Assembly: GCA_900073065.1 (NCBI GenBank)
Contig: FJOG01000086.1
Span: 13,734-40,465 of the forward strand
Source: Phialocephala subalpina
Lineage: Eukaryota > Ascomycota > Leotiomycetes > Helotiales > Mollisiaceae
Length of the DNA stretch: 26,732 bases
Direction: 5' to 3'
The notes beneath the pieces were generated by a model, which did not search any database, was not told where the DNA came from, and worked only from the letters and a program-made list of their open reading frames with translations. Both the position numbers and the translations under genes were made by a program. Shown one piece after another: positions 1 to 10,581 of this stretch (position 1 is its first letter; the number at the start of each line of letters is the position of its first letter).

Positions 1-1198
1 CCACAATAGTAATATCACCGAGTTTATACTAGTTCATAAAGGCGCAAATAGGCACTTTTCTAAACTAGTGCAACTAGCGGATTACCTCCTTATATTTAGT
101 TGGTATTTAATCGCCTTGCTTATGCTTAAAGTTAAAAGATAGGGGCGTATTAAGAGTCATGATGATTATTGAGGGTTTGGATGTTTTTTTGGGGTTCCTC
201 AAAATTTAGGCATCAAAATGCCCTGTGCGCACAGACCCGTGAAACCCGGCTCGTTATCACAAATGGAAAAAAAGTTGTGTTCAACTGTCTCTGCAGGCAT
301 CCTCCATTGAGATGCCCCTACATGACTCGCGAATCTTTGCAGCACCGACATGGGCCACCGTATCCCCCTGTGTGTTTGTGGTTTCTGCATCTCCAGCCCT
401 CGTGAGCGGGGTTATTAAAATGCCGCTTGTCCCCATAATTCAGACCATCGATGTATCGACCTTCTTTGCTGCGCAGAGCATGGATAGTGTCCCTCAGGAA
501 GTTCGGATTTTGGTCTCAAAGCTTAGTAACGTTGGCCGTATCCCAATCACCCTCCGTCATCTAGCCTCCTTCAACGAGAGTATGAGCCTTGAAGCCGCGA
601 CATACTGCCTCATAAGGGACATTAGTGGGGAGGAGCTATGTATAGCGTGGAGCATTGCTATAGAGGGGAACTCTGGTTGATACTCATCATCGTATAACGC
701 CTCATGGATATAATTCGTCTAATCCACGGGCGACATGTTAGACAATGACAACGGAACCTCCTTTCGTTCCTTAATATACCTTTCTCCGTGCTCCCTCCTC
801 TTTCGCAAATATTGCTGCTTTAACCGTGGTTTCTTCTCTTCTTCCTGTTGTTTAGTGATTGCTTCCATTACCTTCATCATAATGCGATCTTGCACCTCGA
901 TAAGGTCTAGCTTGACTTTTGCGGATGTTAACGACATTTTGAAAAGGAGCTAAAGTTGAATTTTTGTCTTGTCAGTTGTCCCACCGAATGTCGGTGATCT
1001 CAAGAGGATAAAATCTTAGTAGACAAGATGAGAGGAGCAGGGAAGAGACATGCCGCTGCGTAGTATAGGCAGTAGGTTCCAGTGGAGAAATTATGAATCA
1101 TTGGGATCAAGAGCATCACATTACAAAGCAAACTTACATAATTGGTTCATGCTCTAGTCATGCCATTTAGGATTCAAGAGCAGACAGATTATAAATCG
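1..1198. other. No confident gene; weak small ORF only
   Basis: I see no recognisable gene here. The only ATG-initiated frame with some coding character runs on the minus strand from 937 to 719. It would give 72 residues rich in Lys, Glu and Arg, resembling a short charged helix, and has an upstream in-frame stop. It could be a fragment of a longer decayed gene or chance. A plus-strand frame around 312-680 has no recognisable domain. The stretch also holds the 3' flank of the minus-strand NAD(P)-binding gene. Confidence 0.3.
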
Positions 1199-2065
1199 CT
1201 AATCAGACAACTTATACATCGCCTCAATATCCTCTCCTTCAATAGTATCAATCTTCTCCCTTACCACTTTTTCAACCGCATCCACAATATCATCACTTCC
1301 TTGTACAAGGTCAAACCACCCCCTTGTATCCTCCCTCGAAAGTAACCGAACCGCAACGTCCGCAACATCTTTCCTCGCCACCTGTCCCAATGCCTTTGTC
1401 TTACCCAACTGCACCTTTCCAGTTGGGGACTCAGTCAACCAGCTTGGTCTCAAACTTATGGCCTGAAACGTCTCGCCTCTTGACTCTCGTTGACGAGTCA
1501 TGGTAACTAAATACTCATCCGCTCCAATCTTCGCATCCCCGATCTCTGGGTAGGAATTTCGTTCTGAGAGGAAGTTTGAATAGTCATCATCATCCCACCA
1601 GGGGGCTCGCCGGCGACGAGAAGTGGGGAAGGAGATCATAAGGAATTTGGTGACGGCGGGAGTGTTGACGGATGCTTTGATTATGCATTTGGCAGCGTCG
1701 CGGTCGATTCGAGTGGGGTTGGACATGCTACCTTGGGTCTTGGTATCAGTATCAGAATTTTAAACTCTGAGGCCTGTCCTCATTTATGAGATGCCGTACT
1801 CACCAGCAGTGAAAATAACGCAAGTTGCCATCGTATCTTTCAACATCCGTTCAGCAACTCCGAGATCCATATTCTCCAGATCGCGGACCAGGATATCGAG
1901 ATTAGACAGTTGTTCTTGGTTTCTGGCTAGGCCTCTAAGAGAAACTTTCTGCCTCGGATTGCGGATTACGCTTGTGACATGCCAAGAGCGTGAGAGCATG
2001 GAGGTCGTCATGAGACGACCAATACGTCCGTTTCCACCAAAGAGAAGGACCCGTGGTTGCGACAT
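1199..2065 (-). CDS. NAD(P)-binding Rossmann-fold protein (NmrA/NAD(P)H-binding-like, atypical SDR)
   Basis: Two exons on the minus strand: 2065-1804 and 1731-1199, joined across a 72-nt intron (1732-1803) with GTGAGT donor and CAAG acceptor. The splice is phase 1 and gives 264 residues. The N terminus is a beta strand followed by the dinucleotide motif GGNGRIG (residues 10-16), typical of NAD(P)H-binding proteins related to NmrA and atypical short-chain dehydrogenases. Across the splice the protein reads FTAG then SMSNPTRIDRDAAK, matching the second strand-helix of the fold, and a lysine-ended helix is followed by FLMISF. Length fits the family. The protein is probably cytosolic; substrate and reaction cannot be told, and it may be a redox sensor or an isomerase/reductase. 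It ends in TAG at 1199-1201, so TAG is a genuine terminator here. The exon model is strong; the precise function is unknown. Confidence 0.85.
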
Positions 2066-3111
2066 GGTGAAGGAAGTTTGTCAGTGGATAGGGGAACAAA
2101 AGGGAGAGTACTAAACCACTCGTGAGACCGAGGTACCCCAAGTATTTATGTCTGATGCTGCCAGCCAGGGGCTCGGCTAAAGCTATGTCCGAAATATCGG
2201 GCTTAAAAATAATACATCGGCCGAAAATTGTTCAATTACCGGAGACCTGAAGGAGTGTAGCTTCTGAATCGAGGGCATAATCCTCGGTAGAATCATCCAT
2301 ATGCAACTGGCTTACAGTGGAGCGTCCGATTGTCGATGGTGCCGATAAAGAAGGGAGGGGTTGGGGGCAGTCACGTGTTGCAGCCCCATTCCAAGTCTTC
2401 GAAATTCGACAGTGCGGTTCAGCGTTCCTTGGAATAGCTTCACCTCAAATAGCCCTGGATAAAAGCGTTGCCTCAAAGTCGCAGTGGCTGACAGTAAAAG
2501 GATGAAAACATGAAACTTCGCTTTCGCATTGGGAAGTTAGCTGCGGCTATGGCGTGCATCAGGACCCCGGACAAATCCTTTCATCATCGGTAGAACAACG
2601 AATGAGACCGATGGTTGCATTTGGAAGCTGACAATGCTCGGGCTGTTCCAACACCCATTTGGACTTTCTGTGCCACACTGTGGCTTATTCAAGCCCTTAA
2701 TAGACCCTTGGCCATCCGATAAAACTTGTGCCAATGATATTCAAGCATTTGCCAAGAATAGGCAAAAGAGCTTCTTCGTTACCACCTCAACTCTCGAAGT
2801 GCGGCTTATTTCTAAAATGGATTTAAATTTACAAGATACAACATCAGGAATCGGGAGTCATGTGGTACGACCCACGAGAAATAGAGTTCCTAGGTACATG
2901 AACACTGCCGTGTCTGAAATTAAAGATCAAGAGATGGAATTAGAAGTCTTTTGAGTTTCAAGCTTGTATATAAAGTTGTCGAGCTTCTGGAACAATCAAC
3001 ATCATCAACCTGCCTTCTCATTATCTCATCAACTCGCCTCTCACTCCACTTTTCTTTCAAATCAACCTTCATATCGAAACCTCCAACCACCTCCTTTCTT
3101 ACTCCATCATC
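2066..3111. other. Intergenic region between divergent genes
   Basis: About 1 kb between the start of the NAD(P)-binding gene (minus) and the start of the secreted-protein gene (plus), so it carries both promoters. No coding stretch with recognisable features is seen. The frame around 2634-2954 has no domain or family resemblance. The 130 bases before 3112 are rich in CT and CAAC tracts, as is usual for fungal 5' leaders. Confidence 0.5.
2967..2974 (+). promoter_or_regulatory. TATA box of the small secreted protein gene
   Basis: TATATAAA lies about 138 nt upstream of the ATG at 3112 and is followed by a pyrimidine-rich leader with CATCAAC-type motifs. This arrangement is common for strongly expressed fungal secreted-protein genes. 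The assignment is by position and sequence only. Confidence 0.55.
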
Positions 3112-3700
3112 ATGAAGCTCTCCACTAGCATCATTCTCGCTCTCACTAGTACCGTCATCTCAGCAACCCCGCACGCTCTCTCCAGACGGGTCGCAGATCC
3201 CACTGGAGTCCAAGATGCAATCATCCAATGGCTTGCAGACATTGCCGTAAGTCAACCATTCTCTGTCTGAAATCTTCCGAAACCTGACTTTCCTCCAGGC
3301 AGTCAACAACTTCCTCAATATCGCCGGCAACATCGACCCCGACGCCGTCGCAGACGCAATGGCCGTCCTCCCCATGGCCATGGACGAGCCCGTCCAACTC
3401 ATGAATCTCGCCGGCGACGTCCTCCCAACCGACACTCAAGCCCAAAACGCCATCCAAGAACTCATGACGAACTTCCCCACCGTCCCAATGGCCCTGATGA
3501 CAATCGCTATGAGTGGTGGAGATCAGAGTGTGATTCAGACGCAGGTTAATATCATTAATGATATTAGGTGTGAAATTGTTTTGCCCAATATTGGCATGTT
3601 GTTTAATGCTGCGGCGGCTGAAAATGGGTTGGGTGCTCAGGCTACGCCGCCAGGACCGGTGGTTTGTCCTAATCCTCCTACCTTTGCTGATGGGTCTTGA
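3112..3700 (+). CDS. Small secreted protein, unknown family
   Basis: Two exons, 3112-3246 and 3299-3700, separated by a 52-nt intron (3247-3298) with GTAAGT donor and CAG acceptor in phase 0, giving 178 residues. Residues 1-18 form a clear signal peptide (MKLSTSI start, hydrophobic core, small residues ending ISA). An Arg-Arg at 25-26 is a possible Kex2 processing site, which would leave a mature protein of about 152 residues. The mature part is Met/Ala-rich and amphipathic, with only two cysteines: one in an IRCEIV segment and one near the C terminus before a Pro-rich tail. These could form one disulfide. I recognise no Pfam family. A conserved fungal extracellular or effector-like protein is possible. 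A TATA box and pyrimidine-rich leader precede it. The gene model is good; the role is unknown. Confidence 0.85.
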
Positions 3701-4958
3701 ATGGGTCTTCGTTGAGTTGGATGCGGTTGTTTGAAGTGGGACTGGGAAGGTCTCTGAGGGCATTTCAGCGGGGATAGGTCGCATTATTGATCAGGAGTTG
3801 GGCATACTGTACGCGTATTAGCTGCTTGAATTTGAAGATACTCAATCTTTGGATACATTATTTGGCGTTGTCATATAGATGGGGCATTTTCTGATAGCTC
3901 TTAGAATGAATCTTGGCTTTAAGTTAACCTCTGCTATTTTTCAACGTTAGCCTCGCAGATATGACTCGTTGATTGGCGCTGAAGCTCTCCAAGCCGTCTT
4001 TGGTAGTGGAGCCTTCGCCTTGTTCGCAAGCACATACAAAGGTCGGATACAAAACAAATATTTCTACTCGTGAGAAATCAGTAGAGAAATTGAAACAAGC
4101 TTTGGAAAGCGATGCATTCAAGTGGGGAATTAGTTGTCTGCATCTTGTCGTGATGAGCACTTCCAAAACTTTGTCCAAGCCAGGGACAGGATCTCTCAGT
4201 GGTGCAGGTACAGCAAAGATGAATAACTCAGATCATAAACAGAAACACGGCAAGAGCACCGAATCCAAACTAATCTCAGCATATTTCCCTGTAAGACGAG
4301 GGTTTGCGAGCCAACAAAGTTTCACTCACCTGGCACCTAAAATCAAATCCTCTATCAGAAGACCCTTTGCATCAGGACTGAATGCTTGAATTATGCAGAA
4401 AAATGGCTCTCCGCGCGGAAAAGTCTAGACCGTGCCGAGATGGGAGCCGATTCCGCTGCCAAGAGAAGCTTAAAAATGGGGGCATGGCACGTGACACTGG
4501 TCATTGTTGGTGCCCAGCAGGTACAAGAGGCCAGGAAATCGTCAAAACCCAATGCAATTGCAAAGCTTTACAATAAGTCTTATATCCTCGAAGATACACC
4601 TCCTCAATATATGATTTCAATGGTAGTTAACGCTTTATATGCAGCTGCACAGTCAGCGAACTAATGTCGCAAAAATCGTGTCGCGCCAATGACGTAGCAG
4701 GAAGCTACCCCAGCTACCCGAGAGAACCGGGCACCAAGACCTTATCAAGGAAGGAACGGCACGACGAAAAATATATATTCAGTGGCTCTCTTTCTTCTCT
4801 TCTATCGTTCTGCAATCTCCTCTCTCGGTCTTTTCTTCAAGTCAATTGACTCCACGGCGTTGCGGTTTACGATATCCAGTCAATTCAAGCCGTTGATACC
4901 CCGCGATAAGAACTGAGACAAACATCACATTCCATCGAGCAATTGAACGCCAGCAACG
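3701..4958. other. Intergenic; promoter of the phosphate carrier gene
   Basis: No convincing gene. Short open frames between 3973 and 4664 lack domains, introns or start context and look like chance. A CCAAT box (4686-4690) directly overlapping a TGACGT CRE-like motif (4690-4695) lies about 265 nt upstream of the carrier ATG. It is followed by an AT-rich patch near 4770 and a pyrimidine-rich leader. The regulatory reading is inference from motif and position. Confidence 0.4.
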
Positions 4959-5996
4959 ATGTCGACACTCGACAAATCCCTCCCAAAGCCCAAGATTGAG
5001 CTGTACAGTGGCAAATACTTCGCAGCATGTGCAATTGGAGGAATCATTGGTGAGAAATTCCTCGCAGATCTCCAGCCCCCCAATCGAATCTCCCAGCTAA
5101 CAACTCTCTTCCCAGCCTGCGGACCAACACACACAGCCGTCACCCCTCTCGACCTCGTAAAATGTCGAAGACAAGTCGATGCCAACCTCTACAAATCCAA
5201 TCTGCAAGCCTGGAGCAAGATCTACAAGGGTGAAGGACTTCGCGGGGTATTCTTCGGCTGGTCACCAACATTCGTGGGATACTGTTTCCAGGGTGGTGGA
5301 AAATATGGGTTCTATGAGGTGTTCAAATACCTCTATGGAGAGAAGACGTTTCCGAATGCGAATAGGACGGTGATTTTCTTGGCTGCAAGTGCCAGTGCAG
5401 AATTCCTGGCGGATCTCGCACTGTGTCCGTTCGAGGCGATCAAGGTCCGGATGCAGACAACGCTGCCACCATTTGCCAACACCTTGAGGGAAGGAATGAG
5501 TAAGGTTATCAAGGAGGAGGGATATGCAGGGTAAGCCTCAGCATTCTGTGAAGCAGAGTACTTTGCTGATATTCGCAGACTGTACAAAGGTCTCTACCCA
5601 CTCTGGGGTCGTCAAATCCCATACACCATGGTCAAGTTCGCGACATTTGAGGAAACGGTTGGGCAGATCTACAAGTACCTCGGCAAGCCAAAAGATTCCT
5701 ACAGTGGTCTTCAACAAACTGGAGTCTCCTTCTTGGGTGGTTACATCGCTGGTATCGGCTGTGCCGCGGTTTCACATCCCGCAGATGTCATGGTGTCCAA
5801 GTTGAACTCGGAGAGAAAGCCAGGAGAGGGTGCAGGTCAGGCAGTCTCGAGGATATATGGAAACATTGGGTTCAAAGGACTGTGGAACGGTCTTCCGGTC
5901 AGAATCGTGATGATTGGTACTTTGACTGCGTTCCAATGGTTGATTTACGATTCATTCAAGGTGGCGTTGGGTTTGCCTACTACTGGTGGTCACTAA
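4959..5996 (+). CDS. MIR1: Mitochondrial phosphate carrier (MIR1/PiC type)
   Basis: Three exons (4959-5049, 5116-5530, 5579-5996) with introns of 66 and 48 nt give 307 residues, the usual length for fungal phosphate carriers. The protein imports phosphate into the mitochondrial matrix, with protons or in exchange for hydroxide, to supply ATP synthase. It sits in the inner membrane. Three carrier repeats are visible, with signatures PLDLVK (41-46), PFEAIK (135-140) and the divergent PADVMV (236-241). Phosphate-carrier hallmarks include [20 protein letters not shown] early in repeat one, [23 protein letters not shown] and the [11 protein letters not shown] segment. The first intron is a multiple of three and stop-free, so the gene reads open without splicing, but removing it rejoins II and ACGPTHT exactly as the family requires. 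The promoter has CCAAT and CRE-like motifs. This is a housekeeping gene and a confident call. Confidence 0.95.
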
Positions 5997-6584
5997 ATGG
6001 TGCTTCAGATGGGATAAGGGGGAGTTTGGTCTTGCTGCAGTGTTTTAGAATAATGAAGCTTGAAGATATTACCTGAACCATCCTGCAAGGCAGGGTTGAC
6101 ATTCGACTTTCTGTGATTCGCTTTGCTCCTCCTACAATAAAGCCAGGATCATGTTTTTCCATTTGAACAATTTGCTTCTCAGAGTCATAGACTTAATGTT
6201 GGACAATCAGCAAGTGCTGACGAAGGTACCGAGAGCTCGAGGTTGGTCACGCTGTCGTCACCAAAAATGAATCCCAGTCAAACCACTCGCAAGGTTTATC
6301 AATTTCACGGCACCAGAAGAAACGCCAATTTGGTTGGTGTGTCGTTCATACAATGCTTTTAAAGCTACTCAATCGCAGGATACCAATGCAAGTCCGATTA
6401 CCGGGCCGTCTAACTCATTGGTAAATGCATAGCAAGAAGACATCAATCATCGGCGGCCACCTTCACACTCCTCATTCCCGAGAGCTCAATCCCAGAGCCA
6501 TGCTCCGAAATACCGATCTAGATCACCCAGAAACAGCAGTGCCATCATTACCCACAAATCAACTTCCAAGACTAAAGCCCATGC
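5997..6584. other. Convergent 3' flanks
   Basis: 588 nt between the stop of the phosphate carrier (plus) and the stop of the minus-strand coiled-coil gene. It should hold both 3' untranslated regions and poly(A) sites. An AATAAA-like hexamer (AATAAAG near 6136) is visible on the plus strand. No gene is seen. Confidence 0.5.
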
Positions 6585-8116
6585 TTAGTGTCCCTTCTCC
6601 TTCTCGGCTCTCAAATAACACTGTAGTCTTAGCTCCTCGTAACTCCACTCTATACCGTCGATTCGGTGCTCAGCCTCATTCTTCGCCTTCGTCTCCGCGT
6701 TTCTTTTCGTATACAACTCCATTATCGTCTCCTCTGCGAGTTTCTTCACGTCGTGCGTATATTTCTTATTCTCTTTAGCCCGCTTCTTGAGTCGAGCAAA
6801 CGCATCAGTGTCGTTCACGAGCATGGGATCCGCATTTGGATGAAGAGGCCGAAACGCCAGGAGTGAGGCACACTTAATGAGCTCCATCTCATCGCCATCA
6901 TTTTCGAACGACCCCCCCAGGTCTTCATCATCCTCGATTCTTGGATGGACCAGACTCTGTGACGTTACATCTATGACACGAGAAACCTGAGTGGTAGCAG
7001 CTTTGACAACTTCCGGCTTTCGCTCTTGCATCGAAGTATCAGCACCAGGGATAGACTTGAAGACATTGTTGAAGTGTTTGGCAATCACGGGTTCAACGTT
7101 TGGATCGAGTTGACGGTTCTGGGGTGTGACTGGTCTAGCGATCTGACGAGGAATGACGAGAGCTGGGTTCATCTGTGCGAAGTCGCCGCTGTTGGAAGAC
7201 GGGTCGCCGGTGTATGTGCTCTTGATGTTTCGTCGTTCGGCCTTCTCGCGAACAGGTTCAGCGGCTGAAGCAACTCGCTTCTTGGTCTTGCTGGGGTTCG
7301 TGGAGGAGGAACTGGGCTTTGAGGCTGGGACGAGCTGCATTGGAGAGTCGATTTGCATCTCTTCGAAGTTCTGGGTGATGGCGGGGATCGAGGTCGTCGA
7401 AGCTGGATTGTACTTCCCAGCTCGAGCAGCCTTACGTTCCAGATACTCCTTCATGGCTCTCTGACCATTCTTCTCGACCGAAGGAGGTCTGGCAGGTCTG
7501 GGAACATTGTCCGAAGTAGCTGCAGCAGGGATCGCCAACACCGATGCAGCACCCGAAGCACTAGGAAGTTCACCTCGAGAAGCTCTCCTATGCATATCCT
7601 TTCCCAACTTCTCAATATCGGCAAGTCTCTTTCGCTCCTTATCCTCATCCCGAATACTCAACTCCTTGACTGCATCTTCAAGTCCATTTTCATCGTCGGA
7701 GTCACAACCAAACCCACTCCAGTCCCCTCCTTCCTATCGTTATAGTCGGGATAATCATAATCAGGCTCCTTATTCTCGTCATCGGGATCGTGGTCCTGGT
7801 CATCTCGGTAGTTTTGATAGCTATCGGCGTACGAGCCATCTCGATCGCTGCCCAATAAAAACGTAAAGCTTGAGCTCTGTATGCGAGGCTGAAGGGTTTC
7901 CTGGTTGTTTCTGAATCGGGAGAGGGTTGCGGACTGGGTGATATGGAGAGGGCGTTGAGCAATGGTTGAGAAAGTGGAAGTCGTGATCGAGTTTCTGATT
8001 TGTGCGAAAGAGTTCCCTCCATGGCCGCCGAGCAAGAGTCCTTGAAGGGCTTGATGGGAGATATCTTCGTCTTCAGCGTTGGCTAGCGCAACGACGAGTC
8101 GGTTGTTTTGCGACAT
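6585..8116 (-). CDS. Conserved-looking hypothetical protein, disordered with C-terminal charged helices; frame break inside
   Basis: Coding runs from ATG at 8116 (MSQNNRLVVALANAEDED) through an acidic Asp/Tyr/Asn-rich stretch. It then continues in another frame (WSGFGCDSDDENG, then KELSIRDEDKERKRLADIEK) to the TAA at 6585. No clean GT-AG intron joins the two frames. One extra G in the G-run at 7724-7727 would join them smoothly. Alternatively an intron 7717-7832 (GTACGC donor, GAG acceptor) also keeps frame. The total is about 500 residues. The middle is low-complexity (Ser, Pro, Thr, Ala), with basic patches such as KTKKR. The last 100 residues are strongly charged helices around FARLKKRAKENKKYTHDVKKLAEE. 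No known domain is recognised; a nuclear or DNA-associated role would be speculative. Coding status is good; the junction is unresolved. Confidence 0.7.
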
Positions 8117-8908
8117 CTTGATATATTGCGGTTGAGATGTGGGAAGTCTCTTGTGTGTAGGTTGAGGAGCGATTTGGAATGATTGCAGATGCGCTGTAAA
8201 GTTTGTGGTAGATGCGCAGAGTAGTGAGTTGCAAAATTTACAAGTTGCAGAGAGTACGGTAGAGGGTGTTTAGATGTCGTAGAGCTAGACTAGAGTTAGC
8301 ATTCCGTGACTAGATGAGGTAGAAAAATAAGCTTAAATTTAAGATTTGGGACTAGCACCCCCTCGCGGAATATTTAATTGGGATGAAAAGAATGAAGTGA
8401 TCTCGATTTTGTCGGAACATTGGCCACTATTATCCAATTGGATAACCAATTGTTCAGAAAGAAGAACCTGGCACAGTGTGAAGCTATACACGTAGGTCAT
8501 ATGTTGGTGATATTTTATCCGTAAAATTTCATTACGAATCTATGAATTACAAAGGCCAATTACCAAAATCATTGCTTTTGATATTCTCTGGATTATGGAG
8601 TCAACCCATCATGTTCCTGACAAAATTATTACCCATTTTGCCCAAATGCTCCAACACCCCCGGTAAAACAAGTCAAGAATGTACCATCCTGCTAGAGGCC
8701 ATAGCAGATGATAAAAGGTACTAAAGCAAACTAATTCCGCTATCATGAAGTCTCTCAACACAACTGACCCAAGGTCCGTGGCAAAGGCCAGCATGCCAGT
8801 AGACCGGGGGAAGCAGAAGACTCTCAAGTGCCTGGAATTACAAACAAACCCATTACATCCAAGGGCCTTTGCAAGACCACACATATAATTTGTGCACCAA
8901 CGACAGAT
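8117..8908. other. Intergenic between two minus-strand genes
   Basis: About 790 nt holding the promoter of the gene starting at 8116 and the 3' flank of the small coiled-coil gene ending at 8909. No supported coding region or RNA gene is seen. Short open frames at 8542-8884 on both strands have no features. Confidence 0.45.
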
Positions 8909-9484
8909 CTATTGGCCGCCTTGGTCGAGGGAGAGCGAAGCAACAGCAGCCAGCTCATCGTTTCCACGCTGCTCCTCTTGGGCAGGAGAAGTGTCTTGAT
9001 CATCTACCTCACCAAGCAAATCGCTAGTAGCATCTGTAGAGTTCAGTGTTCTGTCTTAAAGAAGTGGTACCATGTCCTTACCAAACAATTTGTTCACACG
9101 CTTGCTCAGAATTTCATTTTCAGCTCGCAAAGTTTCGGCCAGCTCAGTGGTTTTGTTCAACTCCTTCCCCAGGTTATTAACAACGGCCTTGTGCTCAATA
9201 CCAGGGATATGGAACTTGTCACAGATGCTTGCTTGACCCTTGTACTTGTTAACGTCGGCACGAAGCTCATTACGCTTCTTCTCCCACAGCATCTCGGCGG
9301 CGCGGTACTTGTCTTCGGTTTGTCTCATCTTGAAGGTATGTATAATCTCCTGATCCTCCAGCTGCTTCTTGTTCAGCGCCAGTGTAGACTCGTGAAGGAT
9401 GCATTGTCGGCGCGTGTGAGATGGGCTTGAAATGAATCTGGCGTATTTGCCGGAAGAATGACTCATAGAAGAGGGTGGCGACAT
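8909..9484 (-). CDS. Small coiled-coil protein, unknown function
   Basis: Exons 9484-9082 and 9033-8909 on the minus strand are joined across a 48-nt intron (GTAAGG donor, CTACAG acceptor, phase 1), giving 175 residues. After a Ser-rich start, residues from about 40 to 135 are a continuous charged helix (KKQLEDQEIIHTFK, AAEMLWEKKRNELRADVNK, LRAENEILSKRVNKLF), predicted coiled coil. The second exon is acidic (LLGEVDDQDTSP, ending SLSLDQGGQ). No family is recognised. The frame stays open upstream of the chosen ATG for about 50 codons with coding-like, Pro/Thr-rich content. It reaches an in-frame TAG at 9640-9638, beyond which an ATG at 9667 lies in the same frame. The true start may therefore lie further upstream, or an upstream exon exists. 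It ends in TAG. Confidence 0.7.
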
Positions 9485-10581
9485 CTTGGGTTGAGATGGG
9501 GAAACGAGTTCGAGAGGTGCTGTTGGCTCTGGTGGTTGCGGTCGAGTTTCTTGGTGAGACAGAGGCAGGTACTTGACGACGAGTGAGCGGGTTGGCAGTA
9601 CGGCGTGTCTTGATGTATCTCGGTGGGAGTGCCGCGGCTAGCTAGCTTGTGCTCTGCGATGAGACATTGCCTTCGGGAAGGTAGCCAGCAAGAAGAGGGT
9701 AGATTGATCAAGGCTCGATGAACCGTTATCTGACATTTTTGGGTCCATTGTTTCCTGACATTAACATTAGTTGTTGGTACGCGCAAATGAGACTTTACCT
9801 TAGGTACCTATCTGCGCGTCGAGGTGTGTGAGGTTCTTTCAGTGATTGGAAGCAGCGGCATGGTGGTTTCGCTCTTAAATACAAAGCCCATATAGGCTGC
9901 TGGTGCGAAGAAGTAATGTTGGAGAGGGAGGAGGATGGAATTGGTGAGCTAGTTTACAGTCGCGCATTCACGGCCAGACTTTTAGAATTCCTGACGTCTC
10001 ACGGTCACGTGAATTCGTCGCTTAATCCAGGAGTCAAGACTCACTAACGGTCAGCGTTTTGCTTAACCTTCACCTATCGTCGTCCAAGAAACTCTCCATA
10101 TGACGCTGATATTTACATAGTAGTTGCCGTGGCGGTAACTACTCCCAATGATTTTGACTATGAGCTTCTAAAATGTCAAGTTTGTGCTTTGCTTTCCATG
10201 GCACTGGTCTGGGCCTCTTTACTTGTGCTGCTGTTGAAGGTTGAAGATCTACATTGTCGATTCTGGAGCCTTAATATGATATGACGTCCGAGGTTGAAAT
10301 CGCTTGGACTTTATGCCCGATACTTAGCTTGGAAGATCCGATTCGCGGGTGGCGGACCATCCTCCGCGCGCCTTACTCTTGAGTCTTGATTCTTGTAATG
10401 GACATCGACTTCTCGATAATTTCTTCCAATCCTTTCCGACGTGCGCACGATCGAAGCTCGCAACATTCAGCGATGGGTCCACCATCCGACATCCGATATC
10501 AATGCCAACTATAGCGACTCGCCGAATCCCCTCCACTCCATTTCTCTGGTGATCAATTCAGAAAACTCGAGCAGCGATAGA
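9485..10581. promoter_or_regulatory. Shared upstream region of two divergent coiled-coil genes
   Basis: About 1.1 kb between the minus-strand gene starting at 9484 and the plus-strand frame starting at 10582. It contains a palindromic CACGTG E-box (10006-10011) flanked by GAATTC on its right, with a TGACGT motif about 15 nt to its left. The first about 150 nt next to 9484 may be coding for that gene. The plus-strand frame is also open without an ATG back to about 10441. Regulatory function is inferred from position only. Confidence 0.4.

Noticed and set aside
3221..3784. 187-codon open frame antisense to the secreted protein gene
   Set aside because: It spans the intron and signal-peptide exon of the well-supported sense gene, has a repetitive His/Gly/Asp composition typical of an antisense shadow, and no domain.
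3973..4664. Two overlapping open frames in the carrier promoter region
   Set aside because: Low-complexity composition, no recognisable domain, no introns, and weak start context.
8828..9430. 200-codon plus-strand open frame
   Set aside because: It lies antisense to both exons of the small coiled-coil gene, whose intron and frame are better supported; the Leu-rich composition comes from antisense of Lys/Glu codons.
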